Positions 20,204 through 25,721 of a DNA stretch of 25,721 nt are shown in pieces. Source of the DNA: JAYUKV01 sp043764135 (lineage in GTDB: Bacteria; Patescibacteriota; JACMRA01); contig JAYUKV010000144.1 of NCBI GenBank assembly GCA_043764135.1, positions 1-25,721 on the forward strand, given 5' to 3'. The notes beneath the pieces are model-generated. The model was given only the letters and a program-made list of their open reading frames with translations. It did no database searches and was not told the origin of the DNA. The stretch's first letter is position 1, and each line of letters starts with the position of its first letter. Both the position numbers and the translations under genes were made by a program.

Positions 20204-21382
20204 TTAGGGCATTTTACAACCTTGAAGAGACTGTAGCATCAAGCTAAAGATCTCTTCAAGGATTGATTTGGGATTTAATACTCCATTATTGTCTTTATCA
20301 AAGCCAATAATATCTAAGTTATTTACCTTTACAGGATTAAAGAACTCTAAGTATTTGTCATGGTTTTCGATTGACAATAGTAGCGCAAGAAGTGCCATTG
20401 CATCATACAGTTGGAATTTAACAACTGCTTCTTGTCGCGTTTCGATTAAATACCCTATAGGATCGAAATCAAGATTACCATATTCTTTTTCTGGAATTAG
20501 ACCAGAACAGAACACAGTATTAAACCAATGACTATTACGATCCAAAGGAAGCGAACCCCGCAAAGAAGTTGCCTCAGATGATGCGCAACGCTGCCATAAA
20601 TGCTTAAGTCCAGCTTGCTGTTTAGCAGTAAAGACTTCTGCAATCGGGTGATTATCAGACTGTTTAACCAAATCATTGTAGAATTGATATCCAATTTTAC
20701 ATTGACTTGTGGCGATGTTTGAGAGGATGATCGTTTTAATGAAGAATTCCTCTTCAAACATCTTCGCATACAATGCTGGTGTAGCTTTTGCGTCGAAAGT
20801 GCCATTGTTAGCGCCTCCATACATTGGTAAACCCCAATCATCATTTATCTGCCCAGAGCTAACGTCTACATCACACATCAACGAAAGACTATTAACCTTT
20901 TGCTTTACAAGTGCCGAGTTTTGGAACATGAACTTGCAAAGGTCAGTCATAGGACCAATTCCTAGAACCATAACAGACTTTGCTGAGGAATTGAGTAAAA
21001 CTTCATAAAGAAATTCTTCCCAATTAGTGTTAATGTCAGATTCTTCTGACATTTCAAATGGAAGTGGTGCAAATTGATGCTCCAGAGTCTCCTCTTTTAC
21101 ATTACAATCCGTACCAGCCAAGATTTGAATGTGAGACACATCCAAACCACGTTGACTGAGAGTATCAACAACTCCCTGTGCATACCTAGCTTTCTTAAGC
21201 GGGTCTTTGCCGCAGCATACAATAACAACATTGTATCCCTGTTTGCATGCAATCATCAATATTGCAGCGAGGTCATCAGTGTCCACACTAATGTCACAAA
21301 ATATGACAATAGTACGCTTAGTCTTGTTGAAAACGAACTGAACCTTCGAAAGAATCTCATTTCTGACTTTAGTTTGAGTCAT
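20204..21382 (-). CDS. Nucleoside hydrolase-like protein, second in cluster
   Basis: 392 residues; no signal peptide. The best preserved of the three. After a strand (TIVIFCD) comes Asp30-x3-Asp34-x-Asp36-Asp37-Leu-Ala, close to the calcium-binding DxDPGxDDAxA loop of nucleoside hydrolases, with Ser32 replacing the second Asp. Then Lys-Lys-Ala-Arg-Tyr-Ala (63-68), Gly-Ile-Gly-Pro-Met-Thr-Asp-Leu (141-148, GPLTNL), Gly-Gly-Ala-Asn-Asn (189-193) and Tyr326-Asp327-Ala-Met-Ala (the usual HD.A). The C-terminus has Asp-Lys-Asp-Asn-Asn-Gly (362-367). Canonical enzymes are about 310-330 residues and split the N-glycosidic bond of nucleosides. It has its own promoter and an operator-like palindrome. 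Confidence 0.65.
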   Translation of the reverse strand: MTQTKVRNEILSKVQFVFNKTKRTIVIFCDISVDTDDLAAILMIACKQGYNVVIVCCGKDPLKKARYAQGVVDTLSQRGLDVSHIQILAGTDCNVKEETLEHQFAPLPFEMSEESDINTNWEEFLYEVLLNSSAKSVMVLGIGPMTDLCKFMFQNSALVKQKVNSLSLMCDVDVSSGQINDDWGLPMYGGANNGTFDAKATPALYAKMFEEEFFIKTIILSNIATSQCKIGYQFYNDLVKQSDNHPIAEVFTAKQQAGLKHLWQRCASSEATSLRGSLPLDRNSHWFNTVFCSGLIPEKEYGNLDFDPIGYLIETRQEAVVKFQLYDAMALLALLLSIENHDKYLEFFNPVKVNNLDIIGFDKDNNGVLNPKSILEEIFSLMLQSLQGCKMP

Positions 21383-21399
21383 TTTATCTGTCCTATTTT

Positions 21400-21430
21400 A
21401 TTTGTTCTATAAACATGAACTAGAACAAAT
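21400..21430 (-). promoter_or_regulatory. Operator-like palindrome over the promoter of the 392-residue gene
   Basis: ATTTGTTCTA (21400-21409) and its exact complement TAGAACAAAT (21421-21430), 11-nt spacer. It overlaps the -10 box (TAGATT, complement of 21428-21433) and the predicted transcription start. Confidence 0.6.
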
Positions 21431-21456
21431 CTATCACAAAAAAGCCCTTATGTCAA
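21428..21456 (-). promoter_or_regulatory. Promoter of the 392-residue nucleoside hydrolase-like gene
   Basis: Minus strand TTGACA (21451-21456), 17-bp spacer, TAGATT (21428-21433). TTGTGA directly before the -10 box supplies a TGTG extension, as in the promoter at 14977-15006. Confidence 0.6.
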
Positions 21457-21460
21457 CAAA

Positions 21461-21488
21461 ATTTCCTACTCAATTAAGAGTAGGAAAT
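21461..21488 (-). terminator. Terminator after the 439-residue gene
   Basis: ATTTCCTACTC (21461-21471) with GAGTAGGAAAT (21478-21488), 6-nt loop, followed on the minus strand by TTTG. It divides the cluster into two transcription units. Confidence 0.65.
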
Positions 21489-21515
21489 ATTCAATTTAAT
21501 TATTGACTGGTTTGA

Positions 21516-22835
21516 CTAGTTGTGAACAAGTTGCTGTTCCATTTTCATACTAGGCAAATGCACTGGCATTTTTAGAAGACCTTCTTCCAACATGTGGGAG
21601 AAAATCTTAAGTGTAGTATTTGCATCAATAACACCTGTGTTATCACCGCAACCAAGGATCATGAAATTACCGCGATCATCAACTACTGGATCAAAAATAC
21701 CAGGAATCAAAGCTGCCATTACAACTGTTGGGTCGTAAATAGGAGATTCTGTCTCGATGTATTGCAGGATATCAGAGTCACGAGTAAGTGTTTGAAAGAT
21801 TTCATCTGCCAGCGTTGGCATAAGAATCTTCCGTAAAACAGAGCGTTTTAAAGCTGCAGGCGCAACTTCAACGCCATCGTCATGATTGCCATATTTCCAC
21901 CAGTTCAACGCATTCTCGTTCTTGCGTTCCCACATAACCTTAGAAACAATATTATAGTCTTTTAAAGGACCGTAAATATCCATTTCCATTGGAATTGGTA
22001 AAGCATAAGCAAGTTGTCTTGTTGTAACCAGCAAGGGAACAGGTGTGTCGCTGTCAGCTAACTCATTAATCAAATTGGCAAAGTTAATCGCAGCCTCCCG
22101 ACTGGAAACGTTGAACTTGGTATTTGCACCAGCGGTAGGACCTAAGTCCCAACAGATGTGTTTACGATCATCACTGATAGTTGCATTGTTCTGAACATAA
22201 ATCTCAAGAGATTCAAGTACAGTTTTTGGACCGTTTGTCTCGACTTCGACAATATATCGAAGTAATTCATATGTCTCGTTTAATGCTGTTGTGCAGATTA
22301 TTATGTTTCGACCACCGTTCATGGCTTGGTAAACCATATCACGGTAGATCTGTTGTTTACCTTGCTCCCAAGACTCCTGGATAAATGGATCCTTAAGACG
22401 CAAGATCTTCTTATCATCACCCTCATAAACTGCAGTTTCCTTGTTGACAAATGAGCCGATATGAACTGTCGCACGCACGTCACCGAACATGGCTAGAAGA
22501 TTAGCGAACTCAGCTCCTGATCTGTCTAGAAAATAGTTACAGCCTACATGTCTTAGATTTACCGTACTACCATGTTGACCAATGAGCAACAGTAAAGCTT
22601 GAAGATCATCAAGATCTTTAAGCTCAGTAGCATATAAATCTGTAAGGTCGGCGAAAGCCACAACTAGTGGCATATCTTTGCGAAATCTGAACTGTCTGCT
22701 TTCCTTTAAAACTTTTTTCATAGTTTCATGGATATTTGCAGTGTTCAAAGCGCGTAATCGACTGTGGTTGCGATAACTATTGTCATTGTATCCAAGCCAC
22801 TGAGCGGCAAAGTTCTGGTTATTGAAAGGTACCAC
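21516..22835 (-). CDS. Nucleoside hydrolase-like protein, first in cluster
   Basis: 439 residues from a GTG start with an excellent ribosome site (AAGGAG, 7 nt upstream). No signal peptide. An extra 55 residues (Asn/Arg-rich) precede the domain. Then Ala-Asp63-x2-Asp66 and Asp74-x-Asp76-Asp77-Leu-Gln-Ala-Leu, an enlarged version of the metal loop; Thr-Ala-Leu-Asn-Glu (183-187) in the GPLTN position; Gly-Ala-Asn-x4-Val-x3-Glu-Ala-Ala (236-249); Val-Pro-Leu-Leu-Val (266-270); and Tyr367-Asp368-Pro (HDP position). The end (GxGDNTGVIDANTTLKIF-like) aligns with the end of the second protein. This is a paralogue of the next two, more diverged. It is divergent from the umuD-like gene. Confidence 0.6.
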   Translation of the reverse strand: MVPFNNQNFAAQWLGYNDNSYRNHSRLRALNTANIHETMKKVLKESRQFRFRKDMPLVVAFADLTDLYATELKDLDDLQALLLLIGQHGSTVNLRHVGCNYFLDRSGAEFANLLAMFGDVRATVHIGSFVNKETAVYEGDDKKILRLKDPFIQESWEQGKQQIYRDMVYQAMNGGRNIIICTTALNETYELLRYIVEVETNGPKTVLESLEIYVQNNATISDDRKHICWDLGPTAGANTKFNVSSREAAINFANLINELADSDTPVPLLVTTRQLAYALPIPMEMDIYGPLKDYNIVSKVMWERKNENALNWWKYGNHDDGVEVAPAALKRSVLRKILMPTLADEIFQTLTRDSDILQYIETESPIYDPTVVMAALIPGIFDPVVDDRGNFMILGCGDNTGVIDANTTLKIFSHMLEEGLLKMPVHLPSMKMEQQLVHN

Positions 22836-22856
22836 GGTAATTCTCCTTTATTCAAA

Positions 22857-22889
22857 GTTTGGCCGAAATGCTTGGCGCTATTGCCAAAC
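22857..22889 (-). promoter_or_regulatory. 5' leader with alternative hairpins
   Basis: In the leader of the 439-residue gene the arm GCCAAAC (22883-22889) can pair with GTTTGGC (22857-22863), or its GCCAA part with TTGGC at 22872-22876. The two folds exclude each other and stand just upstream of the ribosome site. This could be a control device or chance. Confidence 0.35.
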
Positions 22890-22905
22890 GCTAAACTCAA
22901 ATCTT

Positions 22906-22934
22906 AATTTAGCATAATTCTAACTTTATTGCAA
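22906..22934 (-). promoter_or_regulatory. Promoter of the 439-residue gene
   Basis: Minus strand TTGCAA (22929-22934), 17-bp spacer, TAAATT (22906-22911). The predicted leader is about 65 nt. Confidence 0.5.
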
Positions 22935-22945
22935 GTAATGCTTTA

Positions 22946-22973
22946 TTGTGATAATAAATATTTATTACAATAT
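22946..22973 (+). promoter_or_regulatory. Promoter of the umuD-like gene with palindrome in spacer
   Basis: TTGTGA (22946-22951) and CAATAT (22968-22973). The 16-bp spacer is itself a perfect palindrome, TAATAAA and its complement (22952-22967), a candidate operator. The ATG is 10 nt beyond the -10 box. Confidence 0.5.
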
Positions 22974-22983
22974 CTAACTGCAT

Positions 22984-23403
22984 ATGCAATTCAATACTCT
23001 ATCTCCTAATTCTCTAACTAACACCACTCTAGTTATTTCTTCTATAGCTGCAGGTTTTCCTTCTCCAGCTGAGGATTATATCGACAAGAGAATAGATCTC
23101 AATGAGCATCTAATCAATAACCCTGCTGCAACCTTTATGGTTAGAGTGGAGGGTATGAGCATGGTTGATTGTGGTATCAATGAAGGTGATGTTTTGCTCG
23201 TTGATAGAGCATTAACAGCAAAAGATAAAGATATTATCTTAGCCGTTGTCGATGGTGAGTTTACTGTTAAGAGATTGCGCAAGTATTCTAATAGAATAGA
23301 ACTTGTTCCAGAGAATTCTTCTTATCCTACCATTTATATAACAGAAGGAATTGAATTCCAAGTGTGGGGAGTGGTAACATATGTTATTCACAAAGCTAGC
23401 TAA
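22984..23403 (+). CDS. umuD: UmuD-like self-cleaving S24 peptidase
   Basis: 139 residues, the same length as E. coli UmuD. It has no DNA-binding domain, so it is not LexA. Self-cleavage site Ala23-Gly24 (E. coli Cys24-Gly25). Catalytic Ser59 in Gly-Met-Ser-Met and Lys96 in Phe-Thr-Val-Lys-Arg (E. coli Ser60 and Lys97). Phe-Pro-Ser-Pro-Ala after the site is conserved. In the SOS response RecA filaments trigger cleavage and UmuD' joins UmuC as translesion polymerase V. No umuC follows: the next feature is a terminator. Its partner must be elsewhere, or it works alone. The start fits the promoter spacing; no ribosome site is evident. It shares a 148-bp control region with the nucleoside hydrolase-like cluster. 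Confidence 0.92.
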   Translation: MQFNTLSPNSLTNTTLVISSIAAGFPSPAEDYIDKRIDLNEHLINNPAATFMVRVEGMSMVDCGINEGDVLLVDRALTAKDKDIILAVVDGEFTVKRLRKYSNRIELVPENSSYPTIYITEGIEFQVWGVVTYVIHKAS

Positions 23404-23433
23404 TCAATAATGACAGCACTGCTAATAAGCAAA

Positions 23434-23465
23434 AACAACCAATGAATATCATTGGTTGTTTCTTA
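23434..23465. terminator. Bidirectional terminator
   Basis: Perfect 12-bp stem (23434-23445 with 23449-23460), loop ATA, T on both outer sides, between the convergent umuD-like gene and the exported glycosidase-like gene. Confidence 0.8.
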
Positions 23466-24575
23466 TTTATCAAAAATTGAAAGACCTATTACTCTTGCAT
23501 TATTATGTTTGACTAAAGTTCTGAAAGCTTCAGAAAACTTTGAGTCAAGCAAGGACCAGTTTGTTTCTTCTTTGGTCTTGGATTTGTCTTCTAGGAAATA
23601 ATTAATATTCATTTCATAGCCTTTTCTTTTGAGTTGATAGGCTATGGTTGAAGTCTTTTTTACCTGATCAATAACTTGATTAGCATCAATTAATTGCCTT
23701 TTTTGCGGGTTTAAATACTTAGATACAAAAGATCCGGTGTTAAACCATATTGATTTAACGTTGAGCGCTTGAGCTAATTCTTCGATATTTACGATATTTA
23801 AATACTCATCAGGATCTTTTATATTTAGCTTACTGTTATTTTTAGGACCAATCATTGGGAATGCTTGAAGTCCTACAGAGTAGAGGGTATTTGGAGTTAT
23901 TAATTTTGTGTATTCAGTGAAGGGTGAATTGGTTGGGTTCTCCCAATTCTCATCACCAGGATCAAAAGTTAAATTATTAAGCATTAAAGTAAGTTTTGCT
24001 TTGGGGTAGTTTTTGAGAATTTGAGAAGAGTAATTGTTAACAATTAGACCAACATCTTGTTTACTTGCTCCATCATAGTTCCACAATGGAGTATTAACTT
24101 CAGGCATTAGAACAATTGTACCTAATTCATCTTCGGAGATATTCATTAGCGTAAGTCTTTCGAAAAGAAAGTTGATCCATTTGTTAAATTTACCTGTTTT
24201 TAGTTCTTGAAAGCTCATTAGTGTGCCGTAGTAGAATGTTGGTTCCATCACAATAAGAGGTCTAATATTATGTTTGGAAAATGCAGAAATGTTACTAAAC
24301 AACTCATAGCTAATTTCCAAAGTAGATGTATACTCAGAAGGAGTAGGAACAAAAAACATTAATTGCTTAACAACACTAGATTTACAGATATCTTGATATT
24401 TTGAAAGTTTGCTCAAGTATTTGTTTTTAGTAGTCTGAAAGTTAATTGGACTGGAAGTTGTGCATTCCGAATTATCATATTGAGCAAAAGCGAGGTTAAT
24501 AGTTGAGATCGAAAATATTGATAAGATAGTTAATAGTGTTATAAGTGCAATTGATATTATACTTAAGTGTTTCAT
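23463..24575 (-). CDS. Exported TIM-barrel glycoside hydrolase-like protein
   Basis: 370 residues. Residues 1-31 are a signal peptide ending Leu-Ala-Phe-Ala. The remainder alternates strands and helices like a (beta/alpha)8 barrel: Pro-Leu-Ile-Val-Met-Glu111-Pro, Gly-Thr-Ile-Val-Leu-Met-Pro-Glu159-Val-Asn, Lys-Leu-Thr-Leu-Met-Leu-Asn, Ser-Val-Gly-Leu-Gln-Ala-Phe-Pro, Ser-Ile-Trp-Phe-Asn-Thr-Gly. Glu159 at the end of a strand, next to Asn, is a plausible acid/base residue of a clan-A glycosidase, but I cannot assign a family. It begins 10 nt after the glycosyltransferase stop and has no ribosome site, so it is probably coupled to it. The pairing of a processive synthase with an exported hydrolase recalls cellulose and poly-GlcNAc operons. 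Confidence 0.55.
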   Translation of the reverse strand: MKHLSIISIALITLLTILSIFSISTINLAFAQYDNSECTTSSPINFQTTKNKYLSKLSKYQDICKSSVVKQLMFFVPTPSEYTSTLEISYELFSNISAFSKHNIRPLIVMEPTFYYGTLMSFQELKTGKFNKWINFLFERLTLMNISEDELGTIVLMPEVNTPLWNYDGASKQDVGLIVNNYSSQILKNYPKAKLTLMLNNLTFDPGDENWENPTNSPFTEYTKLITPNTLYSVGLQAFPMIGPKNNSKLNIKDPDEYLNIVNIEELAQALNVKSIWFNTGSFVSKYLNPQKRQLIDANQVIDQVKKTSTIAYQLKRKGYEMNINYFLEDKSKTKEETNWSLLDSKFSEAFRTLVKHNNARVIGLSIFDK

Positions 24576-24585
24576 GAAATGGAGA

Positions 24586-25434
24586 TTATTTAATAGTTAT
24601 TCTTTTTACATGAGACCAAGTAGTGTGCTTGTTCTCTTTGTAGTTTATAACTTTTTTCCAGTTTAAGACAACTTTTATACTTGCGATGTATTCAATTACG
24701 CTTACAATAAGCATAGTAAAATAACACAATGGAGAGATTAAGAAGTATATAATTTTGTTTTTGCGTGAAAGTGTGTCATCTCCTAAAAATGCAAAACTAT
24801 AAAGTATACAATAAAAAGCCAGTAGGAAAAAAATGATTTTCCAAGCACCTGCCATAATTGTATAATAAATTACTAGCCCAAACAACAATGGTTCAAAGAA
24901 AAACAAAACTTGAGCTAAAACCATTAGTGGGAGATAAAAGAGAGTGAACTGCCAATTAAATTTTTTATTTAAGTTGAACAGTAACGATTTGTGTTTATAA
25001 ATTGTCTGAAACCAACCTAATTTCCATCTGTATCTCTGTTTAAGTAAATCTGGAAAATTAGTTGGTCCTTGAGTCCATACTTCAACGTCATTGCCAAAAA
25101 CAATTTTATTTTGCTTACCTTCTTTAAGTATTTTCATTGAAAGATCCATATCTTCTGTAATTGTATCAGAATCATAAAATCCAACATCTTCCAAAACTGT
25201 TCTTCTAAAAGTGGAGCCGGCACCACCGATTATGTATTCCATATTGGTAGTATTTAAGCCCTTTTTGAGGTAAAAACCTACTATATATTCTAATCTTTGA
25301 ATAAAGTTTACAATATTGTTGTAAGGCATAATTTTTACATTAGAAATCATTGATGCAACCTTTGGGTTATTAAAATATTTGGCAGCCTTTTTCACAGCAT
25401 CGTTAGACAGTAAACAATCAGCATCCAAACACAT
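24586..25434 (-). CDS. Family 2 glycosyltransferase (processive, membrane), 5'-truncated
   Basis: 282 residues from the first ATG, but the coding similarity runs further upstream (see 25435-25647). Like PgaC/hyaluronan-synthase-type enzymes, which polymerise and export a polysaccharide. Visible: Asp4-Ala-Asp6 (DxD, UDP-sugar and metal), Gly-Gly-Ala-Gly-Ser (acceptor loop), Thr-Glu-Asp-Met-Asp (catalytic base Asp), Gln-Arg-Tyr-Arg-Trp (QxxRW) and three or four C-terminal helices from about 163 to 255, ending in Trp-Ser-His-Val-Lys-Arg. The N-terminal helix and the Asp-Asp-Gly-Ser loop are outside this frame's ATG. Without them the enzyme should be inactive. The downstream glycosidase-like gene is in the same transcript. 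Confidence 0.8.
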   Translation of the reverse strand: MCLDADCLLSNDAVKKAAKYFNNPKVASMISNVKIMPYNNIVNFIQRLEYIVGFYLKKGLNTTNMEYIIGGAGSTFRRTVLEDVGFYDSDTITEDMDLSMKILKEGKQNKIVFGNDVEVWTQGPTNFPDLLKQRYRWKLGWFQTIYKHKSLLFNLNKKFNWQFTLFYLPLMVLAQVLFFFEPLLFGLVIYYTIMAGAWKIIFFLLAFYCILYSFAFLGDDTLSRKNKIIYFLISPLCYFTMLIVSVIEYIASIKVVLNWKKVINYKENKHTTWSHVKRITIK

Positions 25435-25647
25435 AACAATGTCTTCTTTAATAATATTTTTTATAAAATTATTTAGTGCTTCAGCTTTTCCAGAGTTTTC
25501 TCTATAAACATATTCTAATTTAGCACTCTTGTTAGTTTCAAGAAATCTTTGAACTTCTTTTTTTGTATTATCTGTTGAACCGTCGTCTGCTAAATATACT
25601 TTGTAATTATTATAATCATTTTTAAAAACCCAAATTGTGAGTAAATT
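25435..25647 (-). pseudogene. Upstream part of the glycosyltransferase without a start codon
   Basis: In the same frame, 71 codons upstream of the ATG at 25434 still read as glycosyltransferase: Lys-Asn-Asp-Tyr, then Leu-Ala-Asp-Asp-Gly-Ser-Thr-Asp-Asn-Thr (nucleotide-binding DDGSxD), Arg-Glu-Asn-Ser-Gly-Lys-Ala-Glu-Ala-Leu-Asn and Asp-Ile-Val-Met-Cys-Leu-Asp-Ala-Asp. There is no ATG, GTG or TTG in this stretch. It is closed by TGA (25648-25650) and TAG (25651-25653), and the first strand with its Pro-x-Tyr-Asn-Glu motif is absent. It ends directly at the terminator hairpin. Confidence 0.65.
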
Positions 25648-25651
25648 TCAC

Positions 25652-25712
25652 TAAAAATATATAAAGATAAAGATAGGTGCGAAATTCATATGTTCACACA
25701 CCTATCCTTATC
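25652..25712 (-). terminator. Terminator upstream of the truncated glycosyltransferase
   Basis: 14-bp stem (25666-25679 with 25699-25712) with one pair that is G-U only in the minus-strand RNA, a 19-nt loop, then a T-rich run on the minus strand. It ends a minus-strand transcript that begins outside the window. Confidence 0.6.
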
Positions 25713-25721
25713 AAACAAAGT

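Noticed and set aside
20279..20300. EF-hand calcium loop (Asp-Lys-Asp-Asn-Asn-Gly) in the 392-residue protein
   Set aside because: Position 12 of the loop is Ser, not Glu, and the segment aligns with the paralogues, so it is more likely a family turn than an EF hand.
20047..21412. Several plus-strand frames opposite the nucleoside hydrolase-like genes
   Set aside because: They are antisense to well-formed genes with ribosome sites and promoters, and the peptides have no domain character.
22984..23403. LexA repressor
   Set aside because: The length is 139 and there is no helix-turn-helix domain before the cleavage site; UmuD fits residue by residue.
1..25721. CRISPR array, insertion sequence or prophage
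   Set aside because: No regularly spaced repeats, transposase, integrase or phage structural genes were seen; the only mobile element is the intein.

Overview
The window is an AT-rich bacterial chromosome segment in the standard code (a TGA codon ends the gene at 14585-14839, and no gene needs TGA read as an amino acid). Small genes, many unrecognised exported proteins, a divergent MurG and a gyrase gene carrying an intein suggest a reduced-genome bacterium such as a member of the Patescibacteria/CPR. That placement is inference; nothing here fixes the phylum.

Layout. 1-1200: a structured inverted repeat, a three-helix membrane protein, then tRNA-His and tRNA-Ala. 1213-4609: an exported L,D-transpeptidase opposite gpmI (glycolysis), then a membrane fatty-acid desaturase. 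4688-8103: a divergent pair of exported proteins, one with a sortase-like C-terminal tail and one a secreted FAD-dependent oxidoreductase with two cysteine-rich C-terminal repeats. Their promoters overlap in a 107-bp gap. 8144-13567: two small unknowns, gyrB with a 292-residue intein inside its TOPRIM motif, and murG. 13599-16072: unknown proteins, including a tandem pair of paralogous small proteins whose terminators are also alike. 16073-16472 has no gene but has a promoter, nested hairpins and repeats. Then come a tRNA with anticodon CAU, a small secreted cysteine protein, a two-helix peptide and cysS.

19141-22835 (minus strand) is the most unusual part: three consecutive, mutually divergent proteins that all appear to be remote relatives of inosine/uridine-type nucleoside hydrolases. 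By eye they are richer in G+C than their neighbours. Palindromic candidate control sites lie upstream of two of them, and a stand-alone umuD-like gene is divergent from the third. The window ends with an exported TIM-barrel glycosidase-like protein and a processive family-2 glycosyltransferase whose 5' end is missing.

How the genes fit together: murG and the L,D-transpeptidase serve the peptidoglycan wall, the glycosyltransferase/glycosidase pair probably makes or trims an exported polysaccharide, and gyrB, cysS, gpmI and the tRNAs are housekeeping. Several genes appear to start at or within about 10 nt of the predicted transcription start, so leaderless translation seems common. Most terminators are stem-loops placed between convergent or tandem genes.
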